From Oscheius onirici (taxonomy: Eukaryota; Nematoda; Chromadorea; Rhabditida; Rhabditidae), in contig OW051471.1 of assembly GCA_932521025.1 (NCBI GenBank), positions 11,470,001 through 11,534,000 of the forward strand: a stretch of DNA of 64,000 nt, read 5' to 3'. Below, piece by piece: positions 20,546 to 30,472 of the stretch. How positions within the stretch are numbered: the first letter of the stretch is position 1; the number at the start of each line of letters is the position of its first letter. The notes beneath the pieces are model-generated. The model did no database searches and had not been told where the DNA came from. It saw nothing but the letters and a program-made list of their open reading frames with translations. The position numbers and the translations under genes are program-made.

Positions 20546-21958
20546 ACGTTTTTCAACTCGGGAAGTTTTTGGTTTTCTATTCATTCTTTATCGACATTTT
20601 TCAAAGCAACTCATTTTTCAAAGCAACTCATTTTTCAAAGCAACTCAAACCAATGAAAGTTTTCACTATGCCAGACGGTCATGTATACGAGTTGGAACTG
20701 AAATTTGAATTTTGAAGCGTTTGAAGACAAAATACTCTGTCTTTTGGTGGATTTCCTTGGACTATAGAAGTGTGTGAGTGTTCTTCTTCTTGCAGCGACG
20801 CGTCTTCCATTTTCTGAATAGAAATATCGGGTTAAAAGAATGAGGAAAAAAAGTGTTTTGGCAGAAGTTTTGGTCCGTTTCTTCAATCAAAACTAGAACA
20901 TACAAAGAGTGAAACAAAATGTCTATGACGACAGCGAGTATGAATACAAGGCCTATCGGAAAATTTGCGGGGTATTTCCAACTGGAAATGTTGTCTGAGA
21001 GAAATTCTCTCTGAAATAAGGAAAAGTACAAGTTAAAAACTGCGAGAAAATCTTCAATTTTTTTATTCGGTTCAAGTGGAAGCGTATACAGTTGCAGAAT
21101 GTGTTCCTGGCAAAACATTGAAGGCTAATGTTAAAGGTATTTCCAAATGTCTGGCGAAGATTGAACATGCCGTCAACGAACTCTGTCCATTCTGTTCTTG
21201 AAGATCTTGTTAAGTGTGATACACCATTTCCAGAGAAAGGCTAGAAAAAACTGGATCAAATAAGAATCCGGAATTTAATTCCTGTAAGTTAGATTTTTGA
21301 GGAGAAAGAGGGAAAAATAGATGTGGTCAAACATGCAAAAGTCAGACAGAAGAGTGGAGTCTTCTGTGACTGTGACTCATTTTTGCCCACACCCACTATG
21401 AATGTTTACGAATTCATCCTCAGTTTAGATAGGACAGTGCTTTTGGAGTGAATATCAAAAGAGTGCTCACATCTCTTTCCCAGTTCTGACCAACATTTCT
21501 GTTATAATGGCTGTGTTTGAAAAAAAAATTAGAAAGAAGTCGAGATATCTCTCTCCTTGGTCGTTTTTGTTTTGATAATATCGGTGTTCCCACGTCTCTA
21601 TCGTTGTAGTCAGCTCGAAAATTAGCATTCTTAGAAGGATTCAGATAATGGAAAACTTGCTAGATAGAGTGCCTCTTTTTTTCGATTTTTCTCCAATGTC
21701 CAACGAAGTTTTTCCTGGTTATGGGCTATCTTTTCATACCAAGTCTTTCTACAGTTTTTTTTTGGATCAGACTAATATCTGAAAGCGAATTTTTGCTAGA
21801 CGCACATTTGCGTACCGCTTGTGATTTCAAAATTTCCACCACTTGTGATTTCAAAATTTCCAGTATCGGCTAAGTGTGTTGTTCAATATTCGCCACAATC
21901 TTCAACTAGTACCTCCATATTCCCCTTTCCTTTTGAATACAAATTTCCGGAAGGCTTG
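20546..21958. other. Region between ENT remnant and ligase gene
   Basis: A minus-strand ORF at 20762-21118 includes a strongly hydrophobic run (FPIGLVFILAVVIDILFHSL) and could be an exon of a membrane protein, perhaps the missing 5' end of the ENT gene or a receptor fragment, but no motif settles it. The rest is AT-rich. Just before the ligase start the sequence CTTGTGATTTCAAAATTTCC occurs twice in tandem (about 21816-21861). Confidence 0.3.
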
Positions 21959-24900
21959 ATGAATCCTAAAGCACCTGAAACTGAGCCAAAGAAAGAAGAT
22001 GCTGATGAACTCGATGATATCCCGGAAGAAGATGTCACGATAAAAATGAAGCCAAGAAATATGGACAGGTATGCAGATGAGTTCGTAGAAGCTGAGATTA
22101 ACGAAGAATCCAAGTTCAATTCTTTCCAAAAAGTTAGCAGGATTTTTAAAAGTTCCAATTTCCTCTTTTCCAGTTCTGTAAGCTCTGTGAAGAAATTAGC
22201 AGTCTATCCAAGTACACGGACAAAAGTCAAGCTGTCCACAAGTTCATCACAGCAGGTTTTTTCTTCGTTTCTGAAAATTCAAGGCGATGTTCAGATGGAT
22301 ATGATGGTGATGTGTACTCGCTAATGCGACTTCTCCTGCCAGGAACTGATCAGCGTGTCTACAATATGAAAGAGAAGCAAATTTTAAAGTGTTTTGCTGA
22401 TGTAAGTCCCATTTTGTTCAGAAAATCGATTTAAAGTCGTTTGACATTTTTATGTTCCGGGAACTTTGTTCAGAAAGCAGAAACCGATGAATACTCGGCT
22501 GAGTTAGCTATTTCAAATGGCAAGACTCAGCGGACTTGCCAATTGTGCAATAATTTCTTGTAGCAGAACAAATAAAAGATTCTCTTGGGTAAGAACATAT
22601 TGACGTTCAACAGTTGGAGTTTGAAAATATCAGCTCGTTTCTTGCTGATGTTCCGAAACCTTTACTCAGTTAGCTTGAAAATATGGAATCAGCCCAGATT
22701 CTCGGTTTTGACTTTTTGACTCAGTTTCCGGCAAAACAAAACTCCTTGTAGAAAAAGAAATGAAAGTGCTTGATCCGGCTACCCGTTGGATACTGCTCTT
22801 CAAAGAACTATAGCGTGGAAAGATCAGCTAGTTTTTGCAACTTTTTTTAGTAGTATCAAACATTCTTACAACTGTGGCCATTAAAAGAGGTATAGATTTT
22901 CGATCTCGACCTGGAAGACCTCACAAATGAGTACAAGAACAAAGGTGACGCCTCCATCGTCATTCGTCAGGCGTTGGAAAAGGGAAAATTGATCAGTTCG
23001 AAAGGGAGTGGTTGGAGCATTCAAAAGGTGAACTTTTTCTTTATTATTTTTCAAACTGCCAGCTTTGTAGATCGACAGCTGGCTTAACGAGTTGACCCAA
23101 TATACCACCGATGACAAGCAGAAGTCACACATCAAGGTTGCTGCCAAACGACTCTCAGGCCTGGAAATTATGTATCTCGTCCGACTGATCAAGAAAGATC
23201 TTCGGCTGAACACGGGAACGACGCATATTTTGGCAGGACTTCATCCCTCGGCTGCCGAAGCTTTTCGTAGCTGTAGAGACCTGAAAGAGATTGTCGATCG
23301 CTGTCTGGCTGGGACTCTCTCAAACTCGGCAATTGAGATCGGAATCAAGCTTGGAACTCCCTTAAGACCTATGCTGGCAGAGGCTTGTAGATCCGTGGAA
23401 CAGGCGATGAACAGATGTCCGAATGGACTCTTTGCCGAGATCAAATATGACGGTGAACGAGTGCAGGTGCACAAAAATAGAGATAAGTTCCTCTTCTTCT
23501 CGAGGAGTCTCAAGCCGTCCCAGCCGCACAAGGTAGGATTAGCAGTTTTTTTGAATTTTTAAGTTGGAAGATATAAGTCTCGCCAAAATGACCTTCGAAT
23601 TGTGGTTCCGCGCGCCAAAACTATTTTTCTTTAGCAAACTTTTTTTGTCATTTTTTTCTTCCATTGTCACATACGGGTACAACCCTCGATACTGTAAAAA
23701 AAAACTGGTAAAAATCCGTGGTTAAACCTGTAAAAAGTGAGAAATAGTTCTGGCGGGCGGAACCAAAATTTGAAGGTCATTTTGGCGAGATCTATAGAAG
23801 AACAATAATTTTAGGTAGCTCACATTGAAGGCTCCATTCCGAAAGCTTTTGCAAATGGAGATGATCTCATTCTGGACGGAGAGGTTCTGATGGTTGATAC
23901 TAACACTGGAAAGCCTCTGCCCTTTGGTACATTGGGAATTCATAAAAAGGAAAAGGTAGGAGAGAGACTGGGATTCTGGGAGTCTAAGATACTGAGAATC
24001 AGAGATTTAGAGAGACACAGTCAGAGAGAGGCAGAGAAACTAGCAGAAAAAGGCGCAGCGAGAGAGACGAAAAGATGGAAACCATTTCCAATTTCCAGTT
24101 CAAAGACGCGCGTCCCTGTCTCTTCATCTTTGACATTCTTCGCTACAACGACGAGGATCTCACTTCCAAGCCAATCAAAGAAAGACGACAATTATTGGAA
24201 AAGAACATGGTCGAAATTAAAAACGAAGTCATGTTCTCCAATGCATTCTTCATCGAAAACGGCGATAAGACAAAACTACACAACATGATCTGGAAGGCGA
24301 TTGACGAGGGCCTAGAGGGTCTTGTACTGAAGGATGCCCAGTCGAAGTACGAGCCAGGAAGAAGGCATTGGCTCAAGGTCAAAAAAGATTATTTGGACCA
24401 AGGAAAGCTGGCGGATACTGCTGATTTGATAGTCCTTGGAGCATATTTTGGCACAGGAAGTAAAGGTAATCATTTCTTTGACAATAAGCTAATAAAAATA
24501 CTTCAGGAGGTCTGATGTCAGCCTTCTTGATGGGAGTCTATGATCCGGAGACCAATACCTACCGTACTGTGACCAGGTGCGGTAATGGTCCTACTGATGC
24601 CCAATTGGACAAAATTAACAAGGAACTAGGATCAAAGGTAGACCTCCTTACTTTTTTGAGGGGAAAATCTGGTTCAGATGAAGAGAATTGACGGGGTTTA
24701 TGAGAACCTACCAAACTGGCTTCGATGCTCCCGGCAACTGGTACCCGATTTTGTAGTGGACGATCCCAAAAATGCTCCAATTTGGGAAATTGCTGGTGCA
24801 GAGTTTTCAAAGTCGGAAACTCACACAGCTAATGGGATTTCAATTCGTTTTCCGAGATTGACAAAGGTCAGGGACGATAAGGATTGGAAATCTGCGACCA

Positions 24901-25335
24901 ATCTTCAGGAATTGAAGGTATTTGAAGATTTGTCTGTTTAGTTCTGTGAGTTTTCAGAAATTGTTCGAAACTTCAAAGAGCAAAACGGATGTAACCCCGA
25001 CGAAGGAAAATGAAGTTCCGCTGTATGCGAAGGACCAAGAAGAACCTTCCACGACTGACAAAAACATAGATGAAAAGTCTCTGGTGAAGTCCAAAAAGAG
25101 AGCTGTCGAAGAAGTTGATGAAGAAGCTGGTCCTTCAAAGAAAAAGGAAAAAGTAGAGGAATCTGAACAAGACGAGGAGAAGACCGTTGTTTCTTTGAAA
25201 GAAGAGGCGAAAGATGCTGAAGAAGAGGAGGAAGAAGAAAAGTGTCCAAATGAGAAGACTCCTTGCCGTTTTGGAAAGAACTGTTACAGAAAGAACCCTG
25301 AGCATAAGAAACAGTTCTGGCATCCCACGAAATAA
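21959..25335 (+). CDS. LIG3: DNA ligase III homologue with C-terminal PBZ zinc finger
   Basis: ATP-dependent DNA ligase that seals nicks in single-strand-break and base-excision repair. After an acidic N terminus (MNPKAPETEPKKEDADELDD) comes the LIG3-type DNA-binding domain: FCKLCEEISSLSKYTDKSQA, SLMRLLLPGTDQRVYNMKEK, IFDLDLEDL, RLIKKDLRLNTGTTHILAGL. The catalytic domain has motif I EIKYDGERVQVHK (nucleophilic Lys near 23443), then LILDGEVLMVDT, FIFDILRYND, GLEGLVLKD and WLKVKKDYL. The oligonucleotide-binding part includes DTADLIVLGAYFGTGSKG. An acidic/Lys-rich linker leads to TPCRFGKNCYRKNPEHKKQF then WHP, a canonical poly(ADP-ribose)-binding zinc finger. No PARP-type N-terminal finger and no C-terminal BRCT are seen, unlike vertebrate LIG3. 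An upstream in-frame Met (21821) could add 46 residues. Confidence 0.93.
23579..23790. mobile_element. Inverted-repeat element in a LIG3 intron
   Basis: Ends CTCGCCAAAATGACCTTCGA and the complement of the right end, CTCGCCAAAATGACCTTCAA, are followed by further complementary sequence with GGTTCCGC and AACTATTTCTC, giving inverted repeats of about 50 bp around a 110-bp core. Non-coding. No clear target duplication. Confidence 0.75.
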
Positions 25336-25469
25336 ACTTCTCCCTTTGTTTTTCAAGATTGTATTGGAGATAGTTGAGCGCTATAACGTCTTGCTTCGAA
25401 AGGAAACTGGAGAGATCTGCGACTGAGAAAAAGTCCTTCAAAGAGACGAAACAGCAGTTTTCCCAGATC

Positions 25470-25588
25470 GCTTACGGCCACACCACGTTGAAAGTACGCC
25501 ATCCCGTCCGATCTGGCAAGTCAAGCAACGTTGGGCCCGGTTAGTACTTGGATCGGAGACGGCTTGGGAATCCCGGGTGTCGTAAGCT
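25470..25588 (+). rRNA. 5S ribosomal RNA
   Basis: 119 nt running from GCTTACGGCCACACCACG to TGTCGTAAGCT. It contains the conserved internal promoter region (AAGCAACGTTGGGCCCGGTTAG and the C-box region GATCGGAGACGGC) and complementary ends forming helix I. It is followed by a T run (GCTTTTTG) that would stop RNA polymerase III. It closely resembles the C. elegans 5S sequence as I know it. It stands alone here, just after the ligase gene, with no SL1 gene in the adjacent spacer. Confidence 0.96.
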
Positions 25589-25798
25589 TTTTGTTTTAAG
25601 TTTGCAGTTCACCGCCTTCTTTTTGTTCTTCAAACAGCGCATTTTAATTTTTATTTTCAGAGGTAAGTTTTGATGTAGAGTAACACATGACTTTTTCAGT
25701 TGTCTTTCCATGATTTTCTCGTTCACAACGGTGTGATAGACGTAAGCACAGATCCTCTATGTCCCTGCAACTATCCTCAATTCAGTTTTTCGTGTATT

Positions 25799-28128
25799 TC
25801 AGCCTACCTTATTGTTGCCCGGTACAAACAGCTGCTTCCTTCTCAAGCAAAAAATGTAACCCAGCCATTTTGTTCTGACTGTCTTGTTGCAGGCCAACAG
25901 AAGAACTGGTCGCCAGTAGAAGTAGACAATCCAGGCCAGACAGGTCACAAAACCTCCCCAGATTTCCAAATCAGGCCAAAGTGCATCTTGAGTATGCCAC
26001 AAAATGACCAAAAAGAAGCAATAAATCGATTCGAGGGTGGTCTGGAAGAAGAGCGAATACTCCTGCCATCTGTCGCTTATAGTCCCGAACTGCTTCTTCT
26101 TCTGAATACTAGGTTTTTTTGCAAAAAAAAGGTAAAGGAATACCAGAACTAGATGTAACAAAGTCGAGACGTAGATCACATAGGCTATAAGTAAGGCGGG
26201 AAGACCGAAATAGACTTCCAGGATATTGGCTATTTGGCCAAAGAGTCGCTCCTTGTCATTCTCCCAATAGATGGACCAGAACTCGACTGCCTGATTTTGC
26301 CAGCAGAAGACAAAGTCGACTAGGAGAAGAATCCAGAAGATGGCTTCGATTATCTAGAAAGCCACGGTATTTCTTCAAAAAGAAGAGCAACTTCGAAATC
26401 CATTTGTCACAAAAAATGACGCAAGTTGAATTGAAAATATGTACCGTTCCGATGTGTACTTTTTTGTGCTGTTCAATTCTTGGAACAACATTCAAACATG
26501 GATCATGAAAATAAAAAAACAGCGCCTCTGATCAAAAGTTTCGCGGCCTCTGCCGTTTCACCACATCACGTTTGTTGCCTTCCCTCATGGGAAGGCGTTT
26601 CCAAAATTTCTTTCAACCTCTGCATTAGCAGGGTCAGAAGCATTGTAATACCTCAAACTTGGGTAATTAAACCAACGATTCTGTCCGCTCTCTGACTATT
26701 AGGAACGCTGAAATGTGTGATCGTACGGCAGGAGACTTTGAGTCTGAGACGGAGAGGAGATATTGGCTAACTGTCAGGCTTTTAGGTTAGATTTGGGATT
26801 TTGTTAAAGCCATTTCTTACTTACTACAAGTTCGTTTCACTCAAAGAATATTGGAAGTGATGTCTTCCCGAGAGCCTATACACATTTTCCCCTTAAAACC
26901 ATTTTGGCTGGACCCCTCGGCGTCTCTGACCGAGAGCATCTCGGCCTCTGCCGTAAGATCGCCTCTGACGCCACCTCTGATAGCCAGACAACGGACGCAA
27001 TCGTTGGTTTAATTACCCAAGTTTGAGGTATTACAATGCTTCCGACCCTACTCATGTAGAGGTTGAAAGAAATTTTGGAACCGCCTTCCCATGAGGGAAG
27101 GCAACACGAGTTTTAGATTCTTCCAAAACTATTCAGTTTTACCGCTTTCACTTGCTTACTCGTTAGTCCTTCTTTACGCATTCTGACTCTTTGAAAAACT
27201 TCGAACAGCAAGAGAACCTCGAATTCCTCGACGTTCTCATCGAAAATCAGAACATCTCACGTTTTTTGGCTGTTCTTATTTGCAAAATGTACAGCATATT
27301 CTCCCCTCGAAAAAATTTTTCCCTTCTGCTGACTATGAAGAAATCTACAACGTCAGCATACTTTTCGAATAAGGTTCACTACCTCCTCCCACACTGAGAT
27401 TCAGAACTTTGCCCCGTATTCTCGGGAACAATATACGAGAGTAACTTCTATTAATCAGACTCTATACAACGGGATCGATCATCTTGGATCAAAAAGTTTA
27501 ATGGAATACTTACCTGAAGAGCTTTTGGTAGTCTATTGTTATTACACTTTTCTGTGACCACGAGAGCTCTGAAGATGGCCAATTCACATGTCAGAGGATA
27601 AGACATCAACCAGACCACGGTGACGGTACATCCGGATAGCTGAACATGATTTTTTTCATTCTACGGGAATTGTAGACTTTGTCTCAGTCCTTCTATACAG
27701 TTGACTTTTTGGAACGCAGTTTTGAACGGAATAAAAAACGATCGAAAAAAAACATTAAATGAAAGCAGTGGAAACTTCAACTCGAGTACTTCTCACAATA
27801 TTTGATGCTTCTGGACTCACCCTCAACAGAAACTGCACTTCAGAAAGTAACGGAAATATTATAAAAAGTCCCGTTAAGACATGGCAACAGATCTGGAGAA
27901 CGTCACAGACCAGTAGTCTTACGATAATCTGATAGGATGGATTTCTTCTCAAGTCTTTGTCTCTGATCAGAACCTAAAAATTGTCAAAACTGTGGCTCAA
28001 AAGGGACCTACAAAAATGAGAGTCGAACTGAAAGGGATGGGAAGAAACGATGATAGAGCATACAGTATCCCGATCCAGAACTCGTCGTCATTTTCAGTTA
28101 CTGTGAAGAGAAATGTCGAATTGTTCAT
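25799..28128 (-). CDS. Seven-transmembrane serpentine receptor (chemoreceptor-like)
   Basis: Start at 28128 gives MNNSTFLFTVTENDDEFW (an NST glycosylation site) and TM1 IGILYALSSFLPIPFSSTLIFV. The next exon has RRNPSYQIIVRLLVCDVLQI then CCHVLTGLFIIF (TM2, with the D and H of nematode serpentine receptors). Later exons encode VWLMSYPLTCELAIFRALVV, IFWILLLVDFVFCWQNQAVE, YFGLPALLIAYVIYVSTLL, FFQTTLESIYCFFLVILWHT and VTCLAWIVYFYWRPVLLLAC. The stop is at 25799. The pattern resembles SRT/SRX families, but I cannot decide between them. One large intron contains SL1 pair C. Confidence 0.65.
26573..26673 (-). ncRNA. sls-1: SL1 spliced-leader RNA gene, pair C, minus copy
   Basis: Full SL1 exon at 26673-26652 on the minus strand, donor GTATTA, Sm-type site with GAAATTTTGGAAAC and hairpin GCCTTCCC/GGGAAGGC with loop ATGA. 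It has a few more substitutions than the other copies outside the leader. Sense to its host serpentine receptor gene. Confidence 0.94.
26674..27005. promoter_or_regulatory. Shared divergent promoter region of SL1 pair C
   Basis: 332 bp between SL1 5' ends. The right side (CTCTGACGCCACCTCTGATA, then GCCAGACAACGGACGC) matches the pair A minus promoter closely. The left side is more diverged (CTATTAGGAACGC on the plus strand), so the minus copy of this pair may be weaker. Confidence 0.6.
27006..27106 (+). ncRNA. sls-1: SL1 spliced-leader RNA gene, pair C, plus copy
   Basis: SL1 exon 27006-27027, donor GTATTA, Sm-type site GAAATTTTGGAAC and 3' hairpin GCCTTCCC/GGGAAGGC with loop ATGA ending CAACA. 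Antisense to the host receptor gene. Confidence 0.95.
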
Positions 28129-28620
28129 TGGCAGTTGGAAGAAGGAAAGTTCTCACTCTGCTACGATGAGAGCATGGGATCACGGGGTGGGAAAGAAGGG
28201 AGGTTAACTGATGAAGGGAAAGTATGTAGGAGGCACTCATTATGGGTTTGTTGAATGCCTCATAACAAGCTGGGTCAGGGAAGAATGAACCCCAGAAACT
28301 GACATATCTCATCCTTGATTTAAAAAAAACAGACACATTATGGATGAACCGATGTTTACGGGAAATCAGGACATTCAAACTGGAAATATTGTATTCTCAC
28401 GTTTTTCTCACACGAATTTTACTTACTTCATTCCACCACTCATTTTAGAGGTATTTTTGGCGAGAAATCAATTAAAAACAAGTAGAAATCGAAAAATTGA
28501 GTTGAAACCCCTAAAAATGCAAAAATGAAAGTTTCTTTTGGGCTTCCCGCCACGAAGTTGCCTGCTCACATGCTTACCACAATGGGACTGTTAATTTAAG
28601 TTCCTGTACTAGTTTAATAG

Positions 28621-28950
28621 ATGTGCCTCCAAAAGAAGAATGAGTCTAGGAAGAAGTGCTTTGACAGGACAGCAGTGTCATTCGAACGGAAAAAGGTGAT
28701 TGATTACGGTTTGTTCAGTATCTTTGTTGAATATCTGTTGTTTTCCAGGAAGATAGCTGAAAATACTGATTCTTCAAATGATTCTAGTGAGTCCGGGAAC
28801 TGTGAACAGGAATCCGATGGACAGCCAGATGAAAATGAAGCTACGAATTTGGCTGAAAAGAGTAACAAAGAAACTTTCGAGCTTCTGAGAAAGAAACAGA
28901 TGTTGATTGAAATTCAATGGATGATCCTCATCTGCCCCGGTATACCATGA
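28621..28950 (+). CDS. Hypothetical acidic protein (110-codon ORF)
   Basis: Open frame with a basic start (MCLQKKNESRKKCFDRTAVS) and an acidic, Ser-rich middle (NTDSSNDSSESGNCEQESDG), then KETFELLRKKQMLIEIQWMI before TGA. A GT donor after ERKK and an acceptor TTTTCCAG about 50 bp later suggest a short intron, but splicing there would break the frame, so the unspliced reading is kept. No family recognised. Confidence 0.3.
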   Translation: MCLQKKNESRKKCFDRTAVSFERKKVIDYGLFSIFVEYLLFSRKIAENTDSSNDSSESGNCEQESDGQPDENEATNLAEKSNKETFELLRKKQMLIEIQWMILICPGIP

Positions 28951-30461
28951 TTAACGCCGGAAACAGCCCGTTCTTCGCCACTTCCAAAGACTGACTACCA
29001 ATGTTAGCAAAAGTGACATAAAAATTATTTCAAAAAGTCGTGCTCTCTCCGCGTTTCTCTTACATAGTCATGCGCTCTTTTCTCCTAGAATGCTCGCCAA
29101 TTAGTCATCCTCTTATTCAACTCATTAATTCATTAGTCAACATTTTCTCTCCCGCATTCCCAATTCTCTGTTTTTTACTAAACGGTCCTATGATGTGTTT
29201 GTTCATTGGCCACGTAATAGTCGTCGAAAGAACTTCTTACCTGCCAGCCATTCTCCATGGAAACTCGTGGCCTTCTCGCATCCTTGTTCCTCGATTCAAA
29301 ACAAGGTAAGCCCATCTTTTGTTGTCCCCTCCACCCTGGCACGGATCGCGGCCGAAAGGTCTCAATTTCAGTCACCTCGCTCTCTCTCAGCGGGAAATTG
29401 TGGCCACCCGCGAGCCAAAAAGCCCTCTGACAGCTTGTTTGTTTTCCTTATTTGATTGCGGCAGATACGGGGAGGGAGGGGAACAACAGACTAGATCAGT
29501 TCTTTTTATTTTCGTACCGTGACGTTCTTCGTGTTTTTGGTGACGCTTTTACCTTTGGTAATAGACGTGATGACTACTTTGAAAGTGCTTGGAGAAAAAG
29601 CTATAAACAGTGTTGTGCGTCATCCCTTTGAAGTGTTGACACTGTCCCAGATCCTCTTTGAGACCACGCTTTTCGAGGTTTTGCTGTCTATTTCTTTCTC
29701 TTCCTTCTGTTTTTTCTCCTCTGTTTTGCTCCATTTCTTTGCGTAAACCTTCTCTAATGTTCCACGGCAAACTACGATTGAAATTCTAACAATAATAAAG
29801 TTCGAGCTGTGGTAAAATGAACTCTTGGACAAGCTCTAATACAGTCCGAACTATGCATTTTTTTCAATTCAGCTCCAAGGTCCATGAAAGTACTGCAAAG
29901 AGGAGGTTCTTGGCAAAGTTTATCGACTCTTTTTTTCGCTTTTCAAGGCCAAAAATATGATAAAAATATGGTCGAGATGTGAGATAACCAATCTCCCCTA
30001 GGTAGGCCAATCAGTGGGCAAGTTAAGATTAGATAAAAAGTTCAACAAGAGGTTTCGGTGAAGTGTTTATCAGAATACGAAAAAATTCTTATTCCAGAAA
30101 CGTTTTGTGGAAATAAAGAAAAACGAAATATTGCAGAAAATCCTAGTTACTGAAGTCTTTGGAAGCACATTACTACGAAGAAATATATCAAAACGATTTT
30201 CTAAAAGCTCTAAACAACGGAAAGATAAAAAACCTTTTTGATGTAGCCCATTCATCAAAAATGTCTCAAACTGCGACAGAAACTGGAATTTTAACACCCC
30301 CGATCGAAAGTCCCAAATTGCGGGGCCGAGGCACACAAACCAGAGAGACCGCTCCGCCATTTTCTAATTGCCGACAGAGCGCGCTTGTCCTCCGTCGACC
30401 GCTCGATAATTTTCCCTCTCTCTCGCTTTTCTTTCTGTCTCGAAAATTCATAAAATTGACA
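28951..30461. other. Long non-coding interval upstream of SLMAP
   Basis: No gene supported. Several ORFs on both strands overlap and have no protein-like features. The part after about 30340 is pyrimidine-rich on the plus strand (CCCTCTCTCTCGCTTTTC) and is a likely outron/promoter stretch for the SLMAP gene. Confidence 0.4.
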
Positions 30462-30472
30462 AATTTTCAGCG
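30462..30472 (+). promoter_or_regulatory. Likely SL1 trans-splice acceptor of SLMAP
   Basis: AATTTTCAG lies two bases before the ATG of the SLMAP gene, with no upstream coding exon in frame. This is the usual form of a nematode trans-splice site (TTTTCAG directly before the start). AG sites in the same position precede the GTPase genes (34795, 42282, 46338). Confidence 0.6.
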
